Origin: Candidatus Roizmanbacteria bacterium
GTDB lineage: Bacteria > Patescibacteriota > Microgenomatia > UBA1406
DNA: 11,837 bases
Assembly: GCA_024653645.1 (NCBI GenBank)
Contig: JANLHK010000039.1
Span: 1 to 11,837, forward strand
Reading direction: 5' to 3'
This document shows, piece by piece, positions 1 to 6,582 of this stretch. The position numbers were made by a program, and so were the translations under genes. How positions within the stretch are numbered: position 1 is the first letter of the stretch; the number at the start of each line of letters is the position of its first letter. Below the pieces are notes generated by a model. That model made no database searches. It was not told the origin of the DNA and was given only the letters and a program-made list of their open reading frames with translations.

Positions 1-1
1 C

Positions 2-1636
2 GCAGATTTATCAAGCTCAAGAACCGTAAGTCAAATGTATTTACTAATAAGAAAAGAGCTCTTGGAGGCTGGGGCAACAGAAGATGAGGTCCGCAATCAT
101 TTCAGCACAAGTCTCAGTGCCTACCTTGACTCCCCCGAACTGCTCATGCACCCAAAGACCATATCAAACAAGTACATTGCCAAATTTAAAGCTGCGGTTG
201 GAAAATTCAGAAAACCCAGAGGCTTCACGGGATCTCATGGTGAATGGCTTGACATGTTAGTCAGACACATGAATGCTACGAGGCTCATACATCATGACGA
301 CGCTAGTAAGATGCATCCTAATCCTGACAATGGAGTTGTGCTTACTTGTTTTTCACATCGCGTTAAGAGGGACGCCATGCCTGATTGGATGTCAGAACTT
401 ACTCATATACAGGGAGAAGAATTGGTGGAGCTCGTTGAAGTTGAAGATCAAAATGACGCATCTCAAATTGCCTCGGTAGAAAAGTCACTTCTTGGACTGA
501 GGACTCAGGCAAGAAATATTAATGATTATTATACGACTAAGATTGAAAAATGTGATGATTGGCTTAAAGCACTCAATGCGAGCAGTTTAGCAGAAAGGCT
601 CAGTGGTAGTTTAGTTTCATTCCTTCTCAATATTGATACCTATAGGGATATGGTGGCCGATCCTAATGAGCCTGATCCTGTCATAAACGGAGAACAGAAA
701 GTAATTAATTTCTTGAGACGATTTGTTGAGCGTAGCCCTTTAAAAGCGGAAACGAGTGCACTTTGGCTTGAGCAAGCTCTTGAAGAAAACAAATTTGACC
801 AAGTTGGAGGACTCAGTAGAGAATTGCTTGCAGCAGTATTCAGGGGAATGAATAGTGATCGGGTAATGGAACAACTCTGGCATCCTTTGAAAGAAACGGA
901 TAAAAGATTACTGAGATTTTTAAGATATGAATTGGGCTCACTACTGATGGATCTTTCTCCTGAAGAATTGGAAATTCTCGCTCAAGAAGTGGAAAGTGAT
1001 AGTATGCAAAAAATAATTACAGAACTCGCAAGTATAATCTCTAGCTATAGACAAGCGATTTTGGAGCGTTCTGATAGAGATAGTAATACTGCAAGAGTAG
1101 TCAAAGCTATCAAAACCCATAGCTTACAATGGCTAACACAGAATTATAAAGGGTTACAAGGAGCTTTATATAGAAGACTGGAACAGAAAGAGGATCCATA
1201 TGCCGAAACTAAACCGCAGGTAACTGATAGCATACAAGATGATCTTACTGTAGTTACTGCGGATAGAGTATTTAATCCCTTAAAGGGCTGGAGGGTTCAA
1301 TATACGATGGATATACATCGTCCCGAAGGAGATAACCTTGTGGATATCGACAGTGATAGTTTTGATGAAATTGTAGATAAATTACAAAGACTCATTAGGA
1401 AATTCGGGTTGCCCCTGTCGACAAAAGTGTCAAGTATAGTAAATTGCCTTGGTCAGATAGTGACAACCCCTGAAGACATTGAAAGAACTATCCCTCATCT
1501 TGAAAAAAAATATAGTGAAATTGACTATAGAAAAAGGAAAAGAGGTGGTATGAGAATACTCTATCGAATGTTACCAGAAGAAAAAACACTTATCTTTTTT
1601 CTTCACAAAAAGCAAGCAATGCACTACAAATTTTAG
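2..1636 (+). CDS. Large uncharacterised protein with RelE/ParE-like C-terminal tail, 5' end probably outside window
   Basis: I do not recognise this protein. The first ATG is at 35 (533 aa from there), but the frame stays open back to base 2 and ATG 35 has neither the -10 box seen before other genes here nor a Shine-Dalgarno, so the true start probably lies upstream. The N-terminal ~130 residues are mixed and basic. Residues ~150-400 look largely helical, rich in Leu, Glu and Lys. The last ~115 residues (from about the GWRVQYTMD segment at ~418) look like a separate alpha/beta domain, ending in RKRKRGGMRILYR (~499-511) and a hydrophobic strand; this resembles the final strands of RelE/ParE-fold proteins. 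That is resemblance only, and no antitoxin-like partner is visible. Sampled stretches are 28-40% GC, clearly more AT-rich than metG, which could reflect transfer. The coding call is firm; the function is unknown. Confidence 0.75.
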   Translation, partial: ADLSSSRTVSQMYLLIRKELLEAGATEDEVRNHFSTSLSAYLDSPELLMHPKTISNKYIAKFKAAVGKFRKPRGFTGSHGEWLDMLVRHMNATRLIHHDDASKMHPNPDNGVVLTCFSHRVKRDAMPDWMSELTHIQGEELVELVEVEDQNDASQIASVEKSLLGLRTQARNINDYYTTKIEKCDDWLKALNASSLAERLSGSLVSFLLNIDTYRDMVADPNEPDPVINGEQKVINFLRRFVERSPLKAETSALWLEQALEENKFDQVGGLSRELLAAVFRGMNSDRVMEQLWHPLKETDKRLLRFLRYELGSLLMDLSPEELEILAQEVESDSMQKIITELASIISSYRQAILERSDRDSNTARVVKAIKTHSLQWLTQNYKGLQGALYRRLEQKEDPYAETKPQVTDSIQDDLTVVTADRVFNPLKGWRVQYTMDIHRPEGDNLVDIDSDSFDEIVDKLQRLIRKFGLPLSTKVSSIVNCLGQIVTTPEDIERTIPHLEKKYSEIDYRKRKRGGMRILYRMLPEEKTLIFFLHKKQAMHYKF

Positions 1637-1694
1637 ATTTTTAAATATTAGATACACATCTAGAATAGAATCCTCGCCTCCTCCGCCATTAGGG

Positions 1695-1700
1695 TATACT
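1695..1700 (+). promoter_or_regulatory. -10 box (TATACT) of the membrane protein gene
   Basis: TATACT ends 11 bases before ATG 1712. No -35-like hexamer sits 16-18 bases upstream. Initiation 6-8 bases downstream of the box would leave a leader of only a few bases. It overlaps TTG 1700, which argues against that codon as start. Confidence 0.5.
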
Positions 1701-1711
1701 TGAACTGCGTC

Positions 1712-2485
1712 ATGAATAATCGTTTGAAAATAATCTTCATTGCAACTATTTTCAACTTGTTGTTTGAGTACTCCCTTCGGGGTATTAACAATCTAGTAAT
1801 GCAGCCTTTTTTGCCCCTTATTCTTTTCTCGATTTATTTCACCTTATTTAGTATGGTTGAAGATCTCATAGTCCGCTTTAAACTCAAGGATTATCACCTG
1901 ATGGTATTGGCTTTCTTCTATGGGACTGTCTATGGGGCTTTAACATCAGGCATTGTGTTTATTAGGCCATCATTTCTGGGTGTGGCATGGGTCCCTATGG
2001 TATTGGTTAATATAGCTTGGTGGGGAGTGCTTCAAGCCGTGGTGACGTTTTATTTGGTCAATCTTATCAGTACACGAGACTGGCATCATCCCCGATTGTC
2101 GTACCGGGGTTGGGTTCTCTGTTTGACCATCAATGTTGCGGCAGTGCTTGTGTTCCAAACCACGGGACTCATTCCTACTGGCACACCAGTGGGGAGATTA
2201 TCAATTGTCATTGTTGCATTGGCAAGCCTACTGCTGTTTCTTGTTTTACTGCGCCGAAAATCTAAACACGAGTCCTTTAAGCAAAATACATTTTTAACTG
2301 CAATTAGTTTTACCACGGTATCTTTGTTGCTATTCTCAGCAATCTTTTTAATAGGAGATCCTATTCGATCAAATACTTCCAATATTAATGCCTTGAGTCT
2401 GAAAGTCGTGAGTTGGTATACATTGGGATTATCTATGGTTTTGCTTGGATACCGACTTATCACCAAAAAAGAAATTCCAGTTTAG
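1712..2485 (+). CDS. Polytopic membrane protein, about 8 transmembrane segments
   Basis: No known family was recognised. The 257-residue product has about eight hydrophobic helices: near residues 4-22, 27-50, 61-82, 91-115, 132-150, 162-182, 196-214 and 230-250. Between TM4 and TM5 is a short polar loop with Arg, Asp and two His (STRDWHHPRLSYRG). A basic loop (RRKSKHESFKQ) separates TM6 and TM7. No conserved charged pair inside the membrane helices suggests a transporter mechanism. I chose ATG 1712 over TTG 1700 because TTG overlaps the TATACT box. The gene is alone between ORF1 and the nucleotidyltransferase-like gene, whose -10 box begins right after this gene's TAG stop. It is an integral inner-membrane protein with unassigned role. 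Confidence 0.75.
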   Translation: MNNRLKIIFIATIFNLLFEYSLRGINNLVMQPFLPLILFSIYFTLFSMVEDLIVRFKLKDYHLMVLAFFYGTVYGALTSGIVFIRPSFLGVAWVPMVLVNIAWWGVLQAVVTFYLVNLISTRDWHHPRLSYRGWVLCLTINVAAVLVFQTTGLIPTGTPVGRLSIVIVALASLLLFLVLLRRKSKHESFKQNTFLTAISFTTVSLLLFSAIFLIGDPIRSNTSNINALSLKVVSWYTLGLSMVLLGYRLITKKEIPV

Positions 2486-2491
2486 TATACT
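2486..2491 (+). promoter_or_regulatory. -10 box (TATACT) of the nucleotidyltransferase-like gene
   Basis: TATACT begins directly after the upstream TAG stop (2483-2485) and ends 12 bases before ATG 2504. There is no -35-like hexamer and no Shine-Dalgarno. The gene seems to have its own promoter despite the 18-base gap. Confidence 0.5.
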
Positions 2492-2503
2492 ATCCGCCAT
2501 TAT

Positions 2504-3424
2504 ATGGGTAATCCGGAATATTCAGAAGCTATATTGCGTCAACAGGAATATTTGGGCACGCTTACCACCGTGCGTGATGCCTATGAAGCTGCGGGGTTGA
2601 ACCCACTGTTTGTGGGAGGAGCCATAGCAAAACCATTTAGCTTGGGTATGTTAGATTCTGTGGGAATAGATTACGGTACCCGCACGGTCCATGTGCCTAC
2701 CACTGCGCCTCAGTACACCTCTTTGCGCACTAATGGTACATATGATGATATGGATATTATTGTTAATCACCCTGATAAGGAATATGTTGATACGGTAGTG
2801 AAAAAAACAGAGACAGGTCTTAAAAAAGAAGGTTTTACTCATCATTTTGTCAGCACTGAAGCAGTTCGGTATCCGCATTGGCCGTCACGCAACCAATTGC
2901 GCCAAATGGTGTCGGGCATTGATGTTGATGAGGATGGGCAAACACGGTTTTGTTTTGGTTCAACCACGTCTCCATACGTAAACCCGGAATCAATGCAGCC
3001 TTGGATCTATAGTATGGAAGATAATGGGGAAGAGATTGTTCGTTTGCCCAGTTTTGGCCCGGCCCATTTTGGCCTTCGTTACCTCATGCGTTTGCCGATT
3101 GCGGGGGCGGGAGGTTTGCGAGGTAAAGACCGCATACCTAAAGTCGATGCAGATACGGGTAGGCTTACCAACAAGATCCATACGCTTATGTTATTGCGCA
3201 GAAGAGCAAAAGAAGCGGCATGTGACCAAGGGTATACGCTTGATGACACAGCGTGGCAACGTTTTATTATTGATCTACAGCATCACAAACACCAAGACTG
3301 GTTAACATACCTTAAATCAAATGTGCTGGCGTGGTACTGGCAAACTGAATTTTCTACCGCTGCCGCCCACGGAAAAGGTGGACTTGAGGCGCTGGCTACA
3401 TTAGGTAATAAATTCGGAGGCTAG
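2504..3424 (+). CDS. Nucleotidyltransferase-fold-like protein
   Basis: The 306-aa soluble protein has features suggesting the polymerase-beta / minimal nucleotidyltransferase superfamily: a helix, then FVGGAIAKPF with Gly38-Gly39, and further on TYDDMDIIVNH with an Asp82-x-Asp84 pair after a hydrophobic strand. In that superfamily the glycine pair and the DxD/E pair bind nucleotide and metal. Here about 42 residues separate them, more than the usual 10-15, so the assignment assumes an insertion of about 30 residues (44-75). The C-terminal half (residues ~190-300) is helical, with a basic LMLLRRRAKEAA helix, as in the helical tails of such enzymes. Neighbours give no substrate clue. Possible roles are tRNA or small-molecule nucleotidyl transfer, or a substrate-binding homologue; all are inference. 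The coding call is secure. Confidence 0.6.
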   Translation: MGNPEYSEAILRQQEYLGTLTTVRDAYEAAGLNPLFVGGAIAKPFSLGMLDSVGIDYGTRTVHVPTTAPQYTSLRTNGTYDDMDIIVNHPDKEYVDTVVKKTETGLKKEGFTHHFVSTEAVRYPHWPSRNQLRQMVSGIDVDEDGQTRFCFGSTTSPYVNPESMQPWIYSMEDNGEEIVRLPSFGPAHFGLRYLMRLPIAGAGGLRGKDRIPKVDADTGRLTNKIHTLMLLRRRAKEAACDQGYTLDDTAWQRFIIDLQHHKHQDWLTYLKSNVLAWYWQTEFSTAAAHGKGGLEALATLGNKFGG

Positions 3425-3433
3425 TGATATACT
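3425..3433 (+). promoter_or_regulatory. Extended -10 (TGATATACT) of the bPH_2 protein gene
   Basis: A TGN plus TATACT extended -10 lies right after the upstream TAG stop (3422-3424) and ends 7 bases before ATG 3441. Transcription would start at or next to the ATG. This is one of the best examples of the leaderless arrangement. Confidence 0.65.
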
Positions 3434-3440
3434 GCATACT

Positions 3441-3944
3441 ATGAAGAAGCTGGCGCCAGAAGCACAAGTCATTTTTGGCATCAATGCACTTATCGCTACC
3501 TTCTTTTTACTTGGTTTTATCTTCACTATGCCCATAGTGGTAATGATTATGATTATTGTTGAAGAGGGGGTTGTGGGACTGGTTCCGGTCGTAACCTCAT
3601 TAATATTGTTGTATGTGCTGCTCGTTATTATCATTCCACTGTGGTACGGGCCCCAGGCATATAAAAATTATCGCTATCAGCTTACTAAAAGCGGCATTGA
3701 AATTGAGAAGGGAATCATATGGAAAAAGCAAATAACCATTCCCTATGAGCGGGTACAGAATATTGACATATTGCGTGGCCCCATTGCGCGGGCTTTTAAT
3801 GTTGCCAATGTTCATATTCAAACTGCGGGCATTTCGGGAGCGGCCTTAACAGAAGGAGTCATTCCATCAGTGTTGCCTGAAGAAGCTTTGCAGATCAAAA
3901 ATGGAATCCTTGCTTACACAAAATATACTCCTCGGGATTTGTAA
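3441..3944 (+). CDS. bPH_2 (bacterial pleckstrin-homology, YdbS-like) membrane protein
   Basis: This 167-aa protein has two N-terminal transmembrane helices (about residues 10-35 and 43-68), followed by a cytoplasmic bacterial PH domain of the bPH_2 / YdbS type (PF03703). The domain is recognised from YRYQLTKSGIEIEKGIIW, then ITIPYERVQNIDILRGP and FNVANVHIQTAG, all matching the family's strand order and its conserved 'R(V)QNI' and 'A/V-x-I-x-TAG' segments. Family members are membrane proteins of unclear role; some Bacillus homologues are tied to peptide or stress resistance. It is about the usual length for single-domain members. It has its own extended -10 directly upstream and is followed by 75 non-coding bases before the DUF2294 gene. 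Family call high confidence, function unknown. Confidence 0.85.
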   Translation: MKKLAPEAQVIFGINALIATFFLLGFIFTMPIVVMIMIIVEEGVVGLVPVVTSLILLYVLLVIIIPLWYGPQAYKNYRYQLTKSGIEIEKGIIWKKQITIPYERVQNIDILRGPIARAFNVANVHIQTAGISGAALTEGVIPSVLPEEALQIKNGILAYTKYTPRDL

Positions 3945-4007
3945 TAAGCCATAAAATATACATAGCCATTACATATTGAATGTGATAGTATTCGTTTCAT
4001 ACTGAGT

Positions 4008-4013
4008 TATAGA
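4008..4013 (+). promoter_or_regulatory. -10-like box (TATAGA) of the DUF2294/MpsC gene
   Basis: TATAGA ends 6 bases before ATG 4020, matching the window-wide spacing. A rival reading is TTGAAT (3976-3981), 16 bases, then CATACT (3998-4003), which would give a leader of about 10 bases. The 75-base gap 3945-4019 holds nothing else I can name. Confidence 0.4.
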
Positions 4014-4019
4014 AATAAT

Positions 4020-4385
4020 ATGACCAAAGGACAAATTGAGGATGTGTTGTGTAAGAAAGTGACGGCGTTTTATCCGACAGTATTGGGTGTCGGCCCCGAA
4101 GAAGCCCATGTGTATATTCTTAACGATATGGTTATTGTGCGCCTGAAAGGAAAATTGTTGCCGATAGAGCAGAAATTATTAGAAAGCACAGAAGGAATAA
4201 GCTTAGTCAAAGATATACGAAAGACGCTCCATGAGCTGCTCACCAACCACCTGGGAACCATTGTGAGTGACGTGGTGAAGCATAAGGTCATTAGTGCCCA
4301 CAGCGATATCAGCACTAAAACAGGAGAACAATTACAAGTTTTCATACTTGACGCTAATCTCGAAGAAGAATTAGCCGCACAATAA
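4020..4385 (+). CDS. DUF2294 / MpsC-like protein
   Basis: The 121-aa protein matches DUF2294 (PF10057) along its length. It starts MTKGQIEDVL, continues with the family's GxGPEE-hVYIL-DMVIVRLKG stretch, has LLPIEQKLLESTEG leading into a long helix, and ends VKHKVISAHSDISTKTGEQ then hhVFhLD, the diagnostic C-terminal signature. As I recall, the family was renamed MpsC after the third component of a staphylococcal cation-dependent membrane-potential-generating system. MpsA and MpsB homologues are not in this window, so that role cannot be assumed. Length is typical (about 115-125 aa). No transmembrane segment is present. It ends 93 bases before the doubtful small ORF, with a strong hairpin in between. 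Confidence 0.85.
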   Translation: MTKGQIEDVLCKKVTAFYPTVLGVGPEEAHVYILNDMVIVRLKGKLLPIEQKLLESTEGISLVKDIRKTLHELLTNHLGTIVSDVVKHKVISAHSDISTKTGEQLQVFILDANLEEELAAQ

Positions 4386-4435
4386 GGTTTTTGGTTAAGT
4401 GCCGGGAGAGCCAGCTTTAGTAGTAAGGGGGGCAA

Positions 4436-4487
4436 ACCACGCAGCATACCAACACATGTGCTTTGAACAGTTTGGTGTATGCGTGGT
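4436..4487 (+). other. Long imperfect inverted repeat / RNA hairpin in the intergenic region
   Basis: Bases 4436-4443 (ACCACGCA) pair with 4480-4487 (TGCGTGGT). After a small GC/A internal loop, 4446-4452 (ATACCAA) pair with 4472-4478 (TTGGTGT, one G-U). That makes about 15 pairs closing a 19-base loop which itself contains the palindrome CACATGTG. The upstream part of the gap (4386-4435) is GC-rich with no recognised motif. No T-tract follows on either strand, so it is not a plain intrinsic terminator. ATG 4479 falls in the internal loop. No tRNA or named riboswitch signature was found. Confidence 0.6.
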
Positions 4488-4661
4488 AATAAGGTACTAA
4501 CTACTATTGCGTGGGCATTTTTTATAACTAATACCATGGGTATCGTGGTGCTTGTTGATATATTATTATTTCGCGCTCCCTACATCAGCCTTTTTTTAGC
4601 TTGTCTGGTCACAACCATATACGTTAACCTCAAGCTATTTCATAAGCGACTTCCATTTTGA
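4479..4661 (+). CDS. Possible small two-helix membrane protein (start uncertain)
   Basis: The open frame encodes 60 aa from ATG 4479, with two hydrophobic stretches (about residues 6-30 and 34-52) and a basic C-terminus (KLFHKRLPF), typical of small inner-membrane proteins. The start is doubtful: ATG 4479 lies inside a strong hairpin and has no -10 box before it. ATG 4536 instead has TATAAC (4523-4528) ending exactly 7 bases upstream, the spacing used by other genes here, and would give a 41-aa product. The TGA stop falls 19 bases before the cyclophilin ATG. No family is recognised. A short hydrophobic ORF can arise by chance, so this is a candidate gene only. Confidence 0.4.
   Translation: MRGNKVLTTIAWAFFITNTMGIVVLVDILLFRAPYISLFLACLVTTIYVNLKLFHKRLPF
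4523..4528 (+). promoter_or_regulatory. -10-like box (TATAAC) before ATG 4536
   Basis: TATAAC ends 7 bases before an in-frame ATG at 4536 inside the small membrane ORF. If real, it would make a 41-aa leaderless product. Chance occurrence in a T-rich stretch cannot be excluded. Confidence 0.25.
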
Positions 4662-4664
4662 ATG

Positions 4665-4673
4665 TGTTATCAT
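4665..4673 (+). promoter_or_regulatory. Extended -10 (TGTTATCAT) of the cyclophilin operon
   Basis: TGN plus TATCAT ends 7 bases before ATG 4681, the same spacing as at 3441, 7121, 7103 and 9808. No -35-like hexamer and no Shine-Dalgarno are visible. It would drive the three-gene unit 4681-6582. Confidence 0.5.
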
Positions 4674-4680
4674 ACAGTGC

Positions 4681-5343
4681 ATGAAAAGTCTTTTAGCTGG
4701 TTTTCTCATCGTATTTGCGTTAGGATTAGTTGCACTTATGACGATGTCTAGTTCGCCAAAGGAATCAAAGCAAATGAACCAAGATTTAAATCAGCAAAAT
4801 AAGCAAGGCGCTTCTGCGCAAGCACCAAAACCAACAAAAGGGTCTGAGTTGGTGGCAGGCAAGTCATATACTGCCATTATCCATACCGGAGCAGGCGATA
4901 TGACCGTGGCATTGAATGCGCAAACAACCCCTATAACCGTGAATAATTTCGTAACCTTGGCACGAAAAGGATTTTATAACAAGACTATATTCCATAGGGT
5001 TATTAAAGGCTTTATGATTCAAGGGGGCGATCCCCAAGGTGATGGTACTGGCGGCCCAGGGTATACTATCGAAGATGAGCTGTTTGAGGGTGAATACACA
5101 CGAGGCACCATTGCGATGGCCAGAACAATGGCGCCGAATTCTGCGGGAAGCCAGTTTTTTATTGTGCATCAAGATAATATGACGCTGCCCAAAGATTACG
5201 TTATTTTTGGCAAGCTGACCGCAGGACTTGAAACGCTTGACGCTATTGCCAACACCCCAACCACCATGAACGCACAGGGAACTGAAGAATCAACTCCGGT
5301 TGAGCCGGTGACCATCACCAGTATTGACATACTTGAAGAGTAA
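4681..5343 (+). CDS. Membrane-anchored cyclophilin-type peptidyl-prolyl cis-trans isomerase
   Basis: This 220-aa protein catalyses cis-trans isomerisation of X-Pro bonds, helping proteins fold outside the membrane. Residues 4-22 form a hydrophobic signal anchor; residues 23-60 are a Gln/Ser/Lys-rich linker; the cyclophilin domain covers about 61-219. Family signatures are clear: FHRVIKGFMIQGGDP (catalytic Arg at 106, followed by the conserved Gln), then GTIAMARTMAPNSAGSQFFI, then YVIFGKL. The Trp that contacts cyclosporin in human cyclophilin A is Leu here, as in many bacterial members. No lipobox Cys is seen in the anchor, so it is probably a membrane-tethered extracytoplasmic enzyme. It is the first gene of an apparent operon: the next ATG follows its TAA stop with no gap. 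Confidence 0.92.
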   Translation: MKSLLAGFLIVFALGLVALMTMSSSPKESKQMNQDLNQQNKQGASAQAPKPTKGSELVAGKSYTAIIHTGAGDMTVALNAQTTPITVNNFVTLARKGFYNKTIFHRVIKGFMIQGGDPQGDGTGGPGYTIEDELFEGEYTRGTIAMARTMAPNSAGSQFFIVHQDNMTLPKDYVIFGKLTAGLETLDAIANTPTTMNAQGTEESTPVEPVTITSIDILEE

Positions 5344-6228
5344 ATGGGCATAGCTCCTATTATAGGATCATCATTCAGCCAACACCACCTTAACTATAAA
5401 GGTATTTCCCCGCGTGAGGCGCTCGAAGCCTATTCGCAACTAGGACTTAGTTGGATACGGTTAGGATGCTACTGGAGTGAAACGGAAACCACTCAGGGAA
5501 CCTATCAGTTTGACGAGCTTGATGGACTCGTGGCACAGTGTAAAAATAAGGGCATTAACATAGTGATGACGGTTGGTATGAAGGCGCCTCGTTGGCCCGA
5601 ATTTTATATTCCCCATTGGCTGAACAAAACACCGAACGATGATGCCATTGAACCATCTCTATTCTCATTTATCAGCAAAACAATTGCGCATTTTAAGAAA
5701 CAGAAACACATTCGTTATTGGCAGGTTGAGAATGAGCCGCTTGACCCCAGTGGCCCTCACCATTGGGTAATTCCATTTGATACCCTCACCAAAGAAGTTG
5801 CTTTAGTGCGTAAACTCGACCCTGACAGGAAGATTATTATCAATTGTTGGGGCAATGCATTGATAAGTCGCCATTATTATCCCCAAATATTGGGTATTGC
5901 CGACGTGGTTGGGGTAGATCTGTACCCGCGCGTACCGGGACCGTTGGGGTATCATGGCCCATCAGATAGCAATGGGCGGTTGAGACAGGCTATTTCGAGT
6001 ATGAAGGCTGCCGGCAAGCAGGTATGGATAAGTGAACTCCAGGCAGAACCGTGGGGACTGCGCACCAGTTGTTTGCCTCAGCATATTACAGAGAATACCC
6101 AGTGGGCAATGCAACTTAAGTCAGATGCTCTGTGGTATTGGGGGTATGAGTATTGGTATCAAAGGAAACTGATGGGAGACGAGTCATATTGGAATGCAAT
6201 ACACAATATGTGTTATGCTTCACTTTAA
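5344..6228 (+). CDS. Clan GH-A-like glycoside hydrolase (TIM barrel)
   Basis: The 294-aa protein reads as a compact (beta/alpha)8 retaining glycosidase of clan GH-A (GH5/GH39/GH42-like). Evidence: LSWIRLGCYWSETETTQGTYQFDELDG near the start (the 'R-x-x-x-x-W...G-x-Y-x-F/W' pattern of strand 2), YWQVENEPLDP with Glu131 as the expected acid/base after strand 4, and VWISELQAEPW with Glu231 as the expected nucleophile on strand 7. The two glutamates are 100 residues apart, which fits the clan. There is no signal peptide, so it appears cytoplasmic, or the protein is exported by another route. Substrate cannot be read from sequence. It starts immediately after the cyclophilin stop, in the same frame, and lies 3 bases before the next gene, so it is translationally linked to both. 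Confidence 0.75.
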   Translation: MGIAPIIGSSFSQHHLNYKGISPREALEAYSQLGLSWIRLGCYWSETETTQGTYQFDELDGLVAQCKNKGINIVMTVGMKAPRWPEFYIPHWLNKTPNDDAIEPSLFSFISKTIAHFKKQKHIRYWQVENEPLDPSGPHHWVIPFDTLTKEVALVRKLDPDRKIIINCWGNALISRHYYPQILGIADVVGVDLYPRVPGPLGYHGPSDSNGRLRQAISSMKAAGKQVWISELQAEPWGLRTSCLPQHITENTQWAMQLKSDALWYWGYEYWYQRKLMGDESYWNAIHNMCYASL

Positions 6229-6231
6229 GAC

Positions 6232-6582
6232 ATGAAACCCATTGTATTGATTTTAATTATCATTGTTTCCGTAGGCGTACTGTGGGCGATATGGGACGCA
6301 CTTCCCGACAAAACACTATCTTTGCCAGAGGGCACCAACACCTTGATTATAGGATATACCAAACGTGATTTAGCTCGCGAGTTAGGGGTGAGCGCCGATA
6401 ATATTCAACTAGTTCAGAGCTCTCAACGAGAATGGCCTGATGGCTGTTTGGGTGTAGAAAAGGAAGGGCAAGTCTGTACTCAGGTGATTACTCCCGGCTA
6501 TCAAATTATTCTTGAGGCGGATGGAACAGAATACACCTACCGAACGAACATGAATGGTACTGTGATTATTCCGATACGTTAG
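6232..6582 (+). CDS. Membrane-anchored small-domain protein with WPDxxLG motif
   Basis: The 116-aa protein has an N-terminal anchor or uncleaved signal (residues 4-22) and an extracytoplasmic domain of about 80 residues. The domain matches an uncharacterised family that I recognise by pattern: a short helix (DLARELGVSADNIQLV), then EWPDGCLG, then TQVITPGYQIILEADGTEYTYRT. Members usually occur as lipoproteins or anchored proteins and have no established function. Here Cys72 and Cys82 sit at positions where the pattern I remember has other residues, so they may form a disulfide. The gene starts 3 bases after the glycosidase stop. Its TAG overlaps the TAA of the convergent transporter gene by four bases (6579-6582). 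Confidence 0.7.
   Translation: MKPIVLILIIIVSVGVLWAIWDALPDKTLSLPEGTNTLIIGYTKRDLARELGVSADNIQLVQSSQREWPDGCLGVEKEGQVCTQVITPGYQIILEADGTEYTYRTNMNGTVIIPIR

Noticed and set aside
1649..1662. TAGAT-ACAC-ATCTA hairpin after ORF1 as terminator
   Set aside because: The stem is only five mostly A-T pairs with no T-run after it.
1700..1711. TTG start for the membrane protein gene, adding four residues
   Set aside because: The TTG overlaps the last base of the TATACT box; ATG 1712 is in frame and fits the promoter layout.
1682..2502. Shared 10-mer TCCGCCATTA at 1682-1691 and 2493-2502 near two TATACT boxes
   Set aside because: It sits upstream of the box in one case and downstream in the other and is not at other promoters; likely chance.
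4400..4490. Possible tRNA or known riboswitch in the GC-rich gap
   Set aside because: No TTC-arm (GTTCRAxxC) box, no acceptor-stem pairing of the right length, and no riboswitch core that I recognise.
4070..4537. 155-codon open frame on the minus strand
   Set aside because: It lies antisense to the well-supported DUF2294 gene and a hairpin; the product is low-complexity (Leu/Ser/Pro-rich) with no family features.
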